A stretch of 64,000 nucleotides of DNA. It comes from Pycnopodia helianthoides. Its lineage: Eukaryota; Echinodermata; Asteroidea; Forcipulatida; Asteriidae. The stretch covers positions 9,253,195-9,317,194 of the forward strand of contig CM063249.1 in the NCBI GenBank assembly GCA_032158295.1. Reading direction: 5' to 3'. How positions within the stretch are numbered: position 1 is the stretch's first letter; each line of letters begins with the position of its first letter. Both the position numbers and the translations under genes were made by a program. Below are positions 44,846-59,092 of this stretch, in pieces. The notes under the pieces are model-generated. The model had not been told where the DNA came from and did no database searches. It saw only the letters and a list, made by a program, of their open reading frames with translations.

Positions 44846-47800
44846 CTAGAAGTTCCTTCCGTGAACGAGAGGGTTGTAGTTCTGGCTAGCACCACCGTAA
44901 GTCTAAATCAAGAAAGCAATTAAGAGAAAAAGACAAATAAAACAATATATTTTAAATCATCAAAGTTGTTTGTCACGCTACGACAGTCAAGTTCCAGTTT
45001 AAAATGAAAAGCTTATTTTTTTGGCCGGCATGGAAGCCGTCTGATTGTAGAGGCATCCAACACGTTTACATTTTCAAGCACATACATGTTGTTTTTTCAT
45101 TTTGATGTAAGCTCCGGAAATCAACCTCACTTTACTTTTGAAAAAACTAAAGGTTTGTAGTAATACCTTTCTAAACTGTGTTAATAACTGGATTTGAAGT
45201 CCTTTTTTTCCTCATCCAAAGGATAAAATCCTAGTTTGATCCCCCCCCCCTTCGAATACAAAAAAATCAAATAACCAGTTTCTTTTTCAATTTTACACCC
45301 ATAATCAACAAATTCGAAAAAAAAAAAAAAATCTTGATTATTTATTAGTGTTTCTTCCTTTTAGTTGTTAAGTTCCACAAAGACAATGTAGATTGATAAT
45401 CAACAACATAAAAATTTGTCATTCGGAAATTATACAAACTAACTTTTCATGAAAGACCACAAATACACAATGATGATTTTATTAATGCTGTGTATACATG
45501 CATTACAGAGAGTGACACTAAAGCAAATAATTGAGAAACGAATGCAACAGTCAACTAGAACAAAACAATTCAGACAAAACAATATCACTTAACGATCAAC
45601 TGATAACAAGACATGTGAGGGTTTGTTATGATCAGAATTTGAAGCTTGCTGCCAAGGTTACATGGGCAATTGTTCCCCCCACCCCCTATTTTCTTTGCCT
45701 CTACTCAGTGTTCCCGAAATGTTCCCCCGACCCCGTACCAATTTTCCATCTTTCTTGCCTCTTCTTTCTAGCCCAAAGGTAAATGTGACAGAATAACAGT
45801 TGGTCTCATCAAATTAAAAAAGTTAAGACGCCAAGGAAGAAAAAATAAGAAAAAATAAGAAAACAAATAACTCCTGATATTTTGATCATGCAGATCACAT
45901 ATATTTCAAACATGGATAACATTACATGGGCAGGTGAAACAACATGAAGCTTGGTGGTCAAGGTGAGCAAGAAGGTGTGAGGTCAAAGGTAAAATAGTAA
46001 TATTATGGTGAAAACATCAAACAATACAAGGTCACACTAAACAATGCAAGAAAGGTAATTCAAAAAGCAGTTTAAACAAAAAACAGATAAAAGAAATAGT
46101 TTGAATGGTCGAAGCATAGTTGATAGAACATGACAGGTCACGGCAGGAGGTCATGGCAGGAGGTCATAGCAAGATTGTGTCAGGTGAAAGGTCAAATGGT
46201 AGTCATTCAGTTACAAGCTAGTGTCTCAGCACTAACATGAGCAAATGAAACAACATGATGCTTGGTGGTCAAGTTTAGCATAAGTTGAAAGGTCAAAGGT
46301 CCAAAAGTATACAGTGAAAACATCAAAGGGTACAAAAACAAACGAGGTTAAAGTTCACAATAAAAACGTAAAAGGTCAAGAAGGTAAAGCTCATCGGTAC
46401 TGTTGAATTTAACAATTATGAATTATTATGTAACTAGGTAATAGATAAAGAGTAACAGTTTGAATGGTCGCAGCAAGTTGATGGCGAGGGGTCATAGCAA
46501 AAATGTTGCAGGTGAAAGGTCAAATGAAAGTCATTCAGTTAAAAAGTTAGTAGGTGTAAGGTCAAGGTAAAAAAAATTCTGTTATTAAAATAAAAATGTC
46601 TCAGCAATTAGACAAGTATTTGTAACAACAATGGGAAAGGTCATGTAATAAGTCTACTACCGTGAAGGTCATAGCAACATTGTGAAAGGTCATAGCTACA
46701 AGGTGAAAGGTCATTGCAACACAGTGAAAGGTGATAGAATGTAGTGGAAGTATACCTGAGAGGTGGTGCATTCATTCAATCTGCTAGCTCATTGCATAGT
46801 ATAACCATTGACATTGGGGAAGTTGGGCGCTATCAGAGCCTGGATGGGTCATGAACAAACAGTAATAACACAAAATGTTCAAAAAGTGAGGAAAAACAGG
46901 AGGGTAAATTGGGAAGAAAAGGGGGAGGGGTGGTCAAGAGAGAAATGGTTGAATATAACACATGTCAATAAAATGGCTTTCTGTTGGTCACTGCATCCCT
47001 TACTCCATTGTTTGTTTCAAAACAATGTCAAATAAAAAGCCCCCTTTTAAAATCTGAAACTTTGCATTCATTTAAAGCAACTTAAGAGTTGGCAGCACAA
47101 TTTAAGTTTCATCTTATTCTTAGTTTTATAATTGCTGCTAAAATCATACTGCACATTTTAATTTGAAATTATATCAAGGCTTGAAACAACGGTGACGTAA
47201 AAGGTTATTAGGGTTTGTTTTGGGGGTCAAGCTTCATGAGTTTGGCCTTGAAAAGTAACACTTGTGTTTCAAAAAGTGCTACTGCTTGTTGTTTTAGTTC
47301 ATATTTGACATTAACGTTGAGATCAGATGAAGTGGTAAATTGGTAACGTCCACTAATGGAGAGGGATGATGGTACAAAGGAAAGTCTGTAAAGTAACAGT
47401 TTTTCCAATTTTGTATTTCGTATTTGACATGTTTGTGGAGATCAGTTGAAGTGGTGAGTTGGTAACATCCACTAAAAGAGGTGAGCAAAAGGGAATCTAG
47501 CCACAGATGACCCAAGATAAATACACATTGTGATGATCTGACTACTTTTATTATTACCATGGTTTCATGCGCCTCAACACACTGCAACCAGTTTCAGTTT
47601 GCTTATAAATCAGTACAGCAATATTAAAAAAGCTCAGCAAAATCCAAAATGGCGGTTGTGAGTTGACAAACAAAAACTCTATCCCACTAGACGTTTTTTT
47701 AATTTATTGCACATCCTTTATTTATTTTTAATTTTTTTTTTTGGAGGGAAGCAAACATGGTTAGTGCAGTGCAAGCCATCTAAACACTACAACGGGTGGA

Positions 47801-50800
47801 TATTAAGTCAACATATACAAAATATGAATATTCATCAACACTGAACAAAAAGGGGGTCAAAGGTCAACGCTGTTAAAAAATATAGATATGGATTAAACTA
47901 TTCTAAGGTGTTTGGTTATATATTGAACAGAATTCCACAATATATACTTGGCGGTGGTAATAATAAACAAAGAGATGTATAACGAACGTGACGTTACCTT
48001 CTAGAATTGGGATGCGAGAACCGGGCGTGGTAATTGCAAAAAGGGATGAAGGGGGGTAGAGAGAGAGAGAGAAACAGAGGATATGACGTAAGTCCCTCAT
48101 CTTGAATTGTGCAATGGGTGCAGTGGGGAACATTCAAGGACACTTGTCTAGGACTGTCGGCTTATTCATACTCTCTAAAAGAGTGTGTAGTTCTCTGTGT
48201 TCTATTCTGAATCTGACGAAACTAAGAAATATTCACCAAAGTTAATTGCTTCGTGAAACTTGAAATTTAACTACCTGAGGAATTGTCAATTTGGGCGAGA
48301 ACCTTGTCCAGTGCTTCTACTGCTGAAACTTAAAATTTACTTTCCGATGCTAAAACTAAGTCAATGTATGTAGTGACTAGTGGATGTTTTTTTAGTTTTT
48401 TTTCTAACTTCACTTCAGGGCACAAATTCCATGCTAACTCTTTATTAAATATTCATAGTAAGTTGCTTCGTCACCCATCACTATGTCTCACTTATTTATC
48501 CAAATCTGTATAAAAACTAAGCTCAACCTTAGGCGTGATTTAGAATAGAAACAAGGCCAAAGCTGCCTTTGAATCGATCAGGTGCTTGTAATCTTCTTCA
48601 ATAAAAAAAAAGACACCACAAGAAAAAAAAATGTAAAAAAAAACCCACATTGGGAAGGGTGTCAAAACTCCATGCTCAAACAGGGAGGCATTCATTTCCA
48701 AGTTCCCTAAACACCTGTTTTTTTTTTTACACCAGCACCTTAGTAAGTTCAATTTACCTGTCCCATTCCATAGTTATTTGGTTGTGGGCTGACAGCGGGT
48801 ACAAAACCTGTACTCATTGCGTTCTGCTCTGCCTGGGTTGTAGACACGGCGTACAGGTCCATGGGGCCCGGGCTGCTGTTAACGTTGAAGCCGCTCCGAT
48901 TGTTGACGGGTGACGGGGAGGGGGCGTAACTCTGCTGTGCATACGGGGAGTTCATCACTGTGGGGTCAAAGGTCAGTCAAGAGCATATACAATTAGAGTT
49001 AGTTTCGCTCTTACAAATCGAAAAAATTGTCAGTGAATCATGTTTTCTTTCTAATCAAATGTAGCACTTGTTTACATTGTTTCAAATTCATGGGTGATAA
49101 CAAAATGTCTAAAAATGTGTGGGTTTAAATATTCATTTTGGGGGATTAGTTCTCTATCTAACACACCATGTAACCCTTGTTTACAGAAAGAGTGACCTTG
49201 TCATTCCAGGGTGTTTCCTGGCAGGCAAGATATTTCACTGGTCATATGGGAAACTTTCAGGCCTGGAATTACACGGAGGCCACGCAGGCCATGGCCGTTG
49301 CCCTGGTCTTGGCCTTGTTGCCCCTTCAAAACTTTCCCATAGACTTAAAGATTTTTTAATGGAAGTGCCCTTTGCAAATTGAAAATGGCCTTGCCCTCTC
49401 CAAGATGAAATTCCAGGCCTGAACTTTACATCCATTTTGTGTCATAACTTCCACAAACATATTCAAGTGTTATAAAAAAATAACAGCTGAGCAAGTTTTT
49501 AGAAGTGCCCCCTTTCCTCGTATCAATCAAAAGCCGATAAAAACCAGAGAGTGCAGTCTCCACAAAATATAAGATTTCATGTGTTTTTCGTGGGGCTGTG
49601 TACAAACCGTGCCTGCGGAAAGTCCCCGGCTCTGTCGCCCTTTTGTAAACATGTGATGTCACAGGTTACATGGTCTACAGTTTGGCTTGTGAAAACGCAT
49701 CTTCAAGATAAGCAACAGCATTGGTTAAACTCCGTCTTTTTTTCATTCAATCAGAATGTTATCTGCAACCATTGCAACAAACAGTGATTTAGAACTCACT
49801 GTAATATTTCCCAAAATCCAAACTGCACATTTCAAGGAGCAAATTATCATAGTTATCAACAGGAGAAGAAAAACAAATTGACACAATATATTTTTCTGAC
49901 TGACCATTGCTGTTCCTTATCTTGGAGTTAAACAAAACAAAAAATACAGAGTGGCCCACAAGAAATATGTGCTAAGAGGTGTTAAATGTTTGGCTCCATG
50001 AAGAGAGATGAATTTGTCAGCACAGCTACTGCTAAATGATCTATCAAAAAACACACACACACACACACCACACGACACATGTTAGACTAGAATTATATGG
50101 AAAGTACCATGGCCAACAAGCGGGTATGCTAAATCCATGCAAGATTGTAATTAAGAAGAATTAATAAAGCAAGCTCGGCTTAAAAAATCGAAAGGGGATC
50201 AAAAATTCTACCACAGTGTCTTGAGAAACATTCACACAGACTTAACCTGTTAACTGCCTGTCGTATAATTATAACCCGACTAAATTTCCAATTGTACTAA
50301 CGTTAAAAAAATGTTTACAGGTACGAAAGATACAAAGTACTTATTTCAAATTGTGTCCTTTATTGGAAGGATGAATTGAGGATAAATCGATATTTACAAG
50401 ACACCCGACACGGTTTTCTACATGTGTATGCATCTGGCTGGTACAGCTAGATGTTTAAAGCAATTCATATACCATGTATTATAATGCAAGTATGTCTACA
50501 ACAATAACAAATTAACACTTTATTTCTGGACACGAGTCACCATTTTAAAGGCAGTTAATAGGTTCAAGACATGTATTCTACGAAGTGATGTTTGCTTTGT
50601 ACAGAGGAGTGTAGATCCTAAGCATGGATGTGGCATCTGCCGCTTGCAGCAACATAAAGGTGCACGGTGAATGCATTCCATTATAGAGTGAATGGATGCG
50701 TAACATACGCACCAGTCTAACATGGGTGCTTTACTCGTACTAAATCATTACGATATTTGACTACACGTAGATTGGACAATTAACAGTGATTGCCACCAGT

Positions 50801-53800
50801 GTTCTAAAAACCATGCATAATATAGAAACTTGTATGACAGTATGCGTTACGGTGTGTGCCACGCGTAGCGTCACGGTCTGAATGGCACATACCAGCCTGA
50901 TGGTATTCCCTGTTGTACTCGGCCTGCTGGTGCTGGGTCACGCCAGTGTTCCCATCAGTCCTGTTTTGTGTGGTGCAGTTGGCTGCCCTGATTGTTGCTG
51001 GCCCTGAGGAGCCATAGTCAGGGTACGAGTATGGAATGAGGCCAGCAGAGCGTCGCTGATCAATGGCAGGCTGGATTCCATGAGGCATGACGTAACCACT
51101 GGGGTAGGCGTGTAAGCCTGGAGAGGCGATACACACAGACTTGTCAAGTCCGGTTGTCTTCAAGTACGTCAACTGCTCATTACTGAGGGTGCTCTCTGTG
51201 AATTATACATGTCATTGACATTTATCACATGGTCAATTACACTTGAGGGCGCTATACAGGTCAATGACGCACCACCTGGCGCACATAATCGTAATTGTTT
51301 AATCTGACGACGTTTACACAAAGCTAACATACAGAGAACTCATCAGCGTCGCCAGGGCGCCCTCTAGAGGAATTAAGCGTGTGATTTATGTCAAATTGGT
51401 AAGCTTAATTTACATCCACTTGGAAACTCTAAAAAAGCATACTGCAACAAGTTTCATTTTGTAGATACTCAACGATCGTATTCATCCTATTACTACTACA
51501 CTTTGTTTCAAAGATACTTAAGTATTTGAACAGCCCATGACAGGCAAATGAGAAAGTGTCTAACAAAATTATTTACATCTTCAAGAGTAAACATAACATT
51601 ATGTAGTAATAGTTGTGGCATATTTCGGACGGATAAACACTAACTTTGAGTTTATGCCCAAAAAGTAAACTCCCAAGTAATAAATGTCTCTTCCAAGTGC
51701 ATTTCTGACCGACTCATAGTGTATCCTGACACCATTACATTCAAGCACAAGACAGCAGTGAACACAAAACTCAAACCCTCCAAACCAACCGATTCACAGT
51801 TACACACATGCAGAAGTCCCACCAAACTTTCATGCCATAAAGTCAACTTTAAAGCAATATGTTTGTGTGCGTTACTCAATTGCAGCATCAACTTGTTCTT
51901 TCAGAGACAACACAACTCTTAAGACATATTCCCAGGGTGCTACCAAACTTTTTCCAAGATAAATTTCCCCCATGCAAGGTTCCAATTCTAGGTCAACCAA
52001 AAAAAAACCAATCACAGTTCATTGTCCATCCTGCTAGTGTAAATGGGTCATAACTTTTGAACACCAACTTAAAGACACAGCTTTAGTACACACCACCGGT
52101 ACCCCATCAGTCCACTCATTACAACGATTATGGTGCATAAACTTGCCTTAGTCCCTCTACCGCTTCCTCTTTCAGCTACCAGATTTTTACAGCGCAGCCA
52201 CAGTGCTACAACAGGCTCAATGCAATGCACAAACAATCTCATCGCTCATTGCTTCCTCAACACAAACAGTAACCTCCACCTATATTTCCGGTTGCACTGT
52301 GGATCAATTTTCATCTGTCCTAAAAACAAACAAGATTTATCGGTTGCACAAATACCAACCGACCACCAAACTACAGTCCCTGAGAACTACTACAGCAGTT
52401 TTATAAAAGTACCATTCCACAACAGTAAATCCAACTAGGCTTTGGCAATGGGTCTATTAAATATTACGCACATTCTAAGGATGACAACCATGAAGTAAAA
52501 TTTCACAATGACAAAGCGGGGAACAATAAATAATTTGCACTGATTGATTCCAGCACCTCAGTTGTTGGATATTTTACAACGCTTTGATAGTTATCAGGAA
52601 TCTTTCTCGTCAAATCTTTCCCGTAAATCAGTGACACTTCTTCTGCTGACTGCATCGATTTATGAGTCTCCATTGTTATTTCTTTGTGTGCCTTGGACGT
52701 CCTTGGACAGATACGTGCACTGTATAAATGTTTAATTACTATTATCATTATTCCGACGGTATTAAGTATATAGACGTCTAATTTTAACTTGGAGCATTCA
52801 AATTAAAGAGGGGCTCCAAGGTCACATTCAATTTTGTGATCCAATCATTTTCCAATTGATAGAGTCCTTATGTAAATGGAAACAAAAAAGTCAGGTATCT
52901 TAACCTTGCGTTAAAATGCCACTCTGTTTGATACCTTTCAATTGCAATTTTTGTCAAAATCCCAAAACGTTTGATGTAATGTTTCAAACAAATGATCTGC
53001 ACATTTTAGTACAGAGAATTTTCAGTTCATTCCTATATTTTGAATGATATTCCATCAAAATGGCATTGAATTTGCCGTTTTGACTGGTGCAAACATTTCT
53101 CTCTGGAAAGTATAGACCCACTTGTTTTTTATGTCCGATGACGTAATGTTTTACATATCGCTCAAATAAAATGACGTTTACCACCATTTTAATGTCAGTT
53201 TAGAGACTTATAGCTGAGTCCCCCCCCCACACCCCATGAGGACTCCATCTTTTGGAAAATGAGTGCATCACAAAAAGCCATTTGACCTTGAAACTCCTCT
53301 TTAAAACAGCTTAAGTTTCTCGCTATTCTTAACTGTTTTCCCTATAGTACACTACAATCCAACTGTTTCAACTCGAAAGATAGTTGTTCAATGTCTGTCT
53401 TGAAGCATGAAAACACATAGGTTAGTTCGTACATGTAGCTGTTTTGCTTTTATGCAGTGGAAAAACTACTTGATATGCACACTGACTGTTTGTGTCACAG
53501 CATTGGTGTGTGTGCTGTTCGAGTCCCAACTGATCACCAATCAAGTAACCCACCACCGTCCCTTTGAAGACACAGATGCAATTTATATGTTACAGTAAAA
53601 ACATATAAATCAGATGCTGAATCAGCATCACACTCACAAAAGTGTGTTTTACAACTAGATTTGGCAACAACACACAGAAATTACTGTCTCAATAGGGAGT
53701 TTCTGCGACAACAACTGTTTTCCAAGGGCTTGAATAAAAATATTTAAAATCCTCACAATAACTATGATGAAAGTAATGCAGCTTTAAAACAAAAATGAGG

Positions 53801-56800
53801 GATTTAACTGGGCAAAGATGCTTATTTTAGTGTTGGTTATAAGCAAAAGATCAAGTTAAAGCTTAGCCAAACCACACAAACCATGCAAAGGCTGTCAGTG
53901 CGTGTGTTATGGTCTCCTATTGGGGTACACATCTTATCGATGTTGTTTTAGTGCCTGGAATGCAGTGTCCCGTTGTTACCATTTTCATAAGAGTTTAGAC
54001 CAAAAGATTTTCATTGCCATTTTTATGCTGATAATGGAAACAAACTATGTTACACTTGGGCCAGACTTTAATTCATAAAGCAATTGTGCACGGATTCCAG
54101 GTGAGCCATGAATTTGATTTAAGTTCCTGTTTTACTTGGATTAAGAAAAACGTCAAAAGGAATCACTTTTCCAAATAATTCTTGCAAAATTTCTTCTTTT
54201 TGTTTCTTTCAAGTAAACAAAAGGCCAGGACTGAATATTGAATAAAGTTCAAGAATTGTACAGAAAACCTTATTACGGTATGTTATCGTAAAAGAAACAA
54301 AATCTCAAAATCCCTCCAAGCATTTTCGTTTTATCAGTGAAGGGTAAATTTTCTTCTAATTTTCGTTCTTCTCTTCTTCTTCTTTTTACGTGAGTAAAAA
54401 TGAAGTCTGGTCGTAAAAGGCGGACATTTAAAACTTGACAGCAGCCACTCCCAACCACACAAAATGCTATTAGAAAAAAGGTTGAAGGAGTCAAATAAAA
54501 ACCATGTGAAGTAAGCTGACCACACTGCACCTTCAACTACAGGGTCCTCCCAAAAAGTATGATGTGATGATATGAATAATTATCATCCAGAACAATTCAG
54601 CAAAAAGTTTGCATGGAAACAATTTCATGATGAACGGGTGGTTTACTGAAGGGTGGGTCCACTTTTGACGAAACAAACGTTCGACTCTCGAGGTTAACTA
54701 TTTTTCAAATTCACTTTAGGGAGGATCCTGTTAACACCACACAAGCCTTGATTGTGCCTTTTTGTATTTACCAAGGTAACAGTTACCTGGTGTGCTGTGG
54801 TAGTTTGAATAGCCACCACGTCCAGGAGAGCGCCCTCGACCTGCCGGCCCTCGTTGGTGTCCGGGGGTAAAGGCTGGCGTTGCCCCAGTAAACCCTGGGC
54901 ACGAGTAGTGGTATGCACGGACATACAAGGTTGAAAAGATGCACACAAAATATGGCTGAGCTCAGCTGTGGCTGTACATAAACCACTGCATCTAACAACC
55001 ATAGCCAAAACAGCTCACTCAGTAGACCAGGCTGATCTTTGTTATGTATCTTTATCAGTTGCCCTAAATGCTCAAGAAAACATTTTTAAACACACACACA
55101 CATACAAGTGTGTAAACACCTGCAATCGAAGACCTCCTATTATACCTTTTTTGTTTGTACTCAAACTTATTGGCAACAGCTCCCATTAGTTTTGTACACA
55201 CTTTCCAACTGGCGACCTTTACCCAACCGGGGACCCTATTGTCCTCTTTTGTTACAGGTCCCGGTTTGAATGAGTATACCTACCCACACCCAAACACATG
55301 TTTGTCGACCCGGTAAATCAAGGACTTCCCTTTTGTTTTCCCCAATGTTTAGTTTAGACTTCAATTTTTTAAGCGATGTCCTCATTGGTTTTTTCACAAA
55401 ATTGAACCGAGAACATCCGCAATCTGTCAAACAACCTGGATCCCTTCACTTTTAAAGTCCTTGATTTTAATGGGTAGACACCCACACACACACCCACACA
55501 CACACACAGATGTCAATTTCAACTGAGAAATGAGATATCCAAGGATTCAGGTTTATGCTTTCAATAGTTTTGGAGAAGAAAAAAAAAGGTATATTGGTTT
55601 GCCGCCATTTTCAAACTTTAATGGTGGACCACATCAGGAAAAGCATGCTCCAAAGGTTATCAGATTGCACTCGTGGAGTTAACACTTCACCAACTCATGC
55701 AAATGCAACAAACTTCAATGTTAATCATAAAGAGTCACCAAAACTTCCAGTTCACATTCGGCACAAACCGTTGTTAATGAACCCCTTTTCCTGCTGTGTT
55801 AATAATTAAAATTGTTTCCTTCTTTCAATTCACTGTTTGTTTACTACAGCTCCTCCCACCTTTGTCAACTCAAGCCTGTGAAACTACCGTAGAGCCCAGT
55901 GAAACTTGGAGACAAAACCACTGAATGGGAGGATACAACAATGGGAGACTTTTGAATGCTAGGTGGCAGCAGACATACCAGGTAAAATTCCACATTGCAC
56001 ATTGCCGAGAACAATGGATGACCTGGTAAGTCTGCTGCCACCACGCGTCCCAAAGGTCCTCCATTGTGAACAACATAGGGTATGAATTGAAACCCTTAAC
56101 ATGACGCTGGCGATATCTGGGCCACAGGTTTCTACAGGGCAAATCTCTTCTTCATATTTCCACACAAGTGTATGATAGCACATACCAACTGAAAGCCTAC
56201 TGCCACCTACATGTAAAATCACCCACCACTCACCCACCAAGTACTGCCCCAAAAAACATCTCTTGTATTTTATTACTCTACCAGAAAGAAAAAAAGATAA
56301 AAATCAGTTTCTATGACAGAAGTTTGGATTACTGACATGCAGAACATGTCATTTTCAAGGAAAGTCACACTCTTCAAGGAAACAACCACATGGAAACAAA
56401 AACAACTCTTTTGTTGGGGAGGAAGTGCCACTCAGGATATCAACCCTTGACAGCTGCAGAAAATGCACAACACATCGTAAATGGCTTGTTCGCTTTGAAA
56501 AAGAAGTCCATTAATTGCCCAGGCTTTTGTGACCAACTGGATCCTGTGTATAACATATCGTTGTGTCAGTGCATAAACGTCATATCTCCTTTTTAAAAAA
56601 AGCACTTACGTTGCGTGCGAGTTTGAAATTGTCAAAATGCTCAAAATAGCCCGGATGTACACATAAAACAAGTACGCGCCAAGGTACAAAGTTTTTTATG
56701 TGGAGCATGTTTGTGCGAGATCTATATTTTCGCAAAATCAAGATTCCATGTTTTTGCACTGATGCAAGGGTATAATAACTCCACTATGCTCTTTATATTA

Positions 56801-59092
56801 AGAGTATTCCCTTCAATTCCTAATTGAGTTTCTGCATCCAGTCTTAACACACCTAACTTTTTTACCAAACATAGTGTGTATGAAACAAACCAACCCACCA
56901 CAAACAACACCTACAGTACACGGCAGGCATTGTTGTGATCAAATAAGCATTCAGACCACCAACAGTCTGGTCTCTTTAACATGCCGGCTAAATGACATTG
57001 GGACATCAGTCATGACTTCTTGGAATCCAACGACCACGTCAGCCTTCACAAATGTGTTGCAGGGCAATGCCAAATTGGGACTACCTTTGAACATAAGCCA
57101 ACTCGGTAAACATCTGCAACCTAAACAGCTCTTAACGGCTCAAAGACTTTACGACCTAAATATTGCATTGCCATAGATGCAAAGCCAAAACACTGTAAAT
57201 TCACTGCATAATGTCAGTCACATTAGCTAAAATCTTCATACGGATAACTGTGCCACACTCTCAAGTTACAAGCAACATTCATGTGTTACTTATACACAGG
57301 TTAAAGGTAAGGTCATAGACTGGTAAATACTCCAAAAATGAATGGCCATGAAATTTACTTGGTGAGAAGCACTGCAGCTGTTCATAGTATCAACTATTTT
57401 GAGAATGGATTCCCTTCGAAGTAATATGGCTTGGATAATTTTTCACCCAAAAACATTTGAATCTGAGAAACGATTAGTGCATAAATCTTTTCTCAGATTT
57501 CTGAAGGTTGGTGACCATTCAAAAATTATGTGGCCAGAGATGCGGTTGATACCTCGCTAAACGTGGATTGACTTGACGTTCTTGTGAAAAATCCTGTGAC
57601 AGTTTTTGTTGCTGTTTTGTCAACAAGTAGAAACTGTATTCAGCTGAAATTTAAACAGGTGACTTTTGTTACATCTTTCTTTATAAATTTTGCCAATAAA
57701 TCAGCATTACGTTGACAAAACCAAACGATGACCCTACCTTTAAATACTGCGAATGATCCACATTAAGAAACCATTTTTTAAAAATCGAGGAGCTTTTATC
57801 ATTTTGAAATCCCACAAGATTTCATTCAAGATGAGTTAATGAGCTCATATTATAGTAGGTTCTGGCTTCCTATAGCAATCACCAAAAGGTTAGTGGGTAC
57901 CCTAATTGTTTTAGTCAGGGAGTGTCGCCAGAAAATGAAAAATAAATCAGATTAGGCCAGAAGCAATGTTTCAGAGTCAGTAATTTTAGACGGCAATCTG
58001 TGAAACAATTTAGTCCAGAATGATATCATTTTCTATCACCATGATTTCCCATTCTGGTGAAAAATAACGAAAAAAATAACTACACATAACTCTGTTATTT
58101 TCAATAAATGTCCCCGTATTGAAGACAACTCAAAAAGTAACATTATAAACTCCACCCCCACCAAAAAAAAAAATAATAATGATAAAAGAAAATGAAAAAA
58201 TTAACAAATAAAAATCAAATTATCAAAGGAGCTCTACAAAGCAGAAAAGCACTACGTCTGTTGGCAACTTTTAGAGACACGCATTCAAAATGATGTGCTT
58301 CGCATAATTTGTTTGGTTATTTTGCTGTTTTGTTTTTGTATGTTTTTTACTCTTCTGTGTGCATTTTTCACTCAGACTTCAATGGCTTACAAAACACTGT
58401 GAATCCTCTGTTAAGAAATAAAGAAAAATGACTATAACTACGCTCTTAAACACTACAAATCCAAAAAAAGAATGAATTCTAATTGGCTACACAACTACCA
58501 TGGTAATGGTTGCTAAGGCTGACAAATGCTCTGAGCCAATCGGGTGTGGGGAAGGAAAATTTTGATGGAACTAAACAAAAAAAGACCATGCGGAATAATA
58601 TGCAAGGTGAACGGCACAAGACAGCAGTTACCTACTGCAATGGCTAAAACAATGAATCCAGCATCTTGGAAACAATTTCTTCAGTTTCTAGTTTGCAGAC
58701 GTTTGTGAAATTGGTATGATTATATAAAGACACTATTGAATATCTTCTTTTTTTCCAGTGATGTAAAGGCTTTGTTTTGGATACAGTGTACATCCATTAT
58801 GAACAAAACATGAAGATATTTCCCCCAAAAGTTCTTTGCATTAAAGTACCTCACAGATGGATGTTTGAAAACACTCAATCAAAGACTCTCATTAACAAAA
58901 AAAGATGATCATCCCAAATGAGAAGTAACCGTTCCCAAGATGCTGGAGTCACTTCATGTAAGTGCCATGAGGTCAGCAAAGGGGGTCAACACAAACCCAA
59001 CAGGGTCAAGGGTCAAAACTTACCACTAAAGTATGGGGTGAAAGGAGGGTAGGCAGGATATGACCTCCCAAATGCAAAATTTGCTGGGTAAC
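44846..59092 (-). CDS. Musashi-like RNA-binding protein, C-terminal five exons (RRM exons outside window)
   Basis: Coding exons on the minus strand: 59092-59024, 54894-54787, 51117-50893, 48957-48758 and 44902-44846 (TAG), with phases that fit at every junction. They encode about 219 residues without an RRM. GYPANFAFGRSYPAYPPF corresponds to the YPNFVATYGRGYPGF region of vertebrate MSI1/MSI2, and SSPGPMDLY with AVSPQPNNYGMG to SPGPVADLY and AASPQPGSGFG. The rest is low-complexity, rich in Gly, Tyr, Pro, Ser and Gln (GRGRSPGRGGYSNYHSTPG), ending NYNPLVHGRNF. Musashi proteins bind UAG-containing sequences in mRNA with two RRMs and control translation in stem and neural progenitor cells. Introns here are 3.7 to 4.1 kb apart from a 1.9-kb one. 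Another hnRNP A/B-type protein is possible but fits less well. Confidence 0.82.
45925..46760. repeat. AGGTCA-dense imperfect tandem duplication in Musashi-like intron
   Basis: TGAAACAACATGAAGCTTGG followed by TGGTCAAG (45936) recurs at 46246 as TGAAACAACATGATGCTTGG, and AGTTTGAATGGTCG recurs at 46099 and 46458. About 14 AGGTCA hexamers, nearly all on the plus strand, lie in some 800 bases. It is in the last intron (44903-48757). Confidence 0.75.
47298..47475. repeat. 119-bp direct duplication in Musashi-like intron
   Basis: ATATTTGACAT...GAGATCAGATGAAGTGGT and TTGGTAACGTCCACTAA from 47301 recur 119 bases later as GTATTTGACAT, GAGATCAGTTGAAGTGGT and TTGGTAACATCCACTAA. Confidence 0.85.
49258..49421. 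repeat. GGCCTGGAATT family element, copy 3 (Musashi-like intron)
   Basis: CAGGCCTGGAATTACACGG and GATGAAATTCCAGGCCTG are inverted ends; the interior CTTTCCCATAGACTTAAAGA matches copy 1. Confidence 0.92.
50049..50068. repeat. (CA)n microsatellite
   Basis: ACACACACACACACAC near 50050 in a Musashi-like intron. Further CA tracts lie near 55092 and 55482-55508. Confidence 0.85.
55968..56043. repeat. Hairpin element in Musashi-like intron
   Basis: GGTGGCAGCAGACATACCAG at about 55971 pairs with CTGGTAAGTCTGCTGCCACC ending near 56041, an inverted repeat of about 24 bases around a loop of about 28. It may be a small MITE. Confidence 0.85.
57301..57744 (+). repeat. TTAAAGG-type inverted-repeat element, diverged
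   Basis: Left TTAAAGGTAAGGTCATAGAC, right ACGATGACCCTACCTTTAA. ATTTACTTGGTGAGAAGCAC and TTCGAAGTAATATGGCTTGG match the inner part of 35497-35861. Confidence 0.85.

Noticed and set aside
54273..54536. Minus-strand open frame with a hydrophobic start
   Set aside because: It lies in a Musashi-like intron, no family is recognised, and the length is within chance for this base composition.
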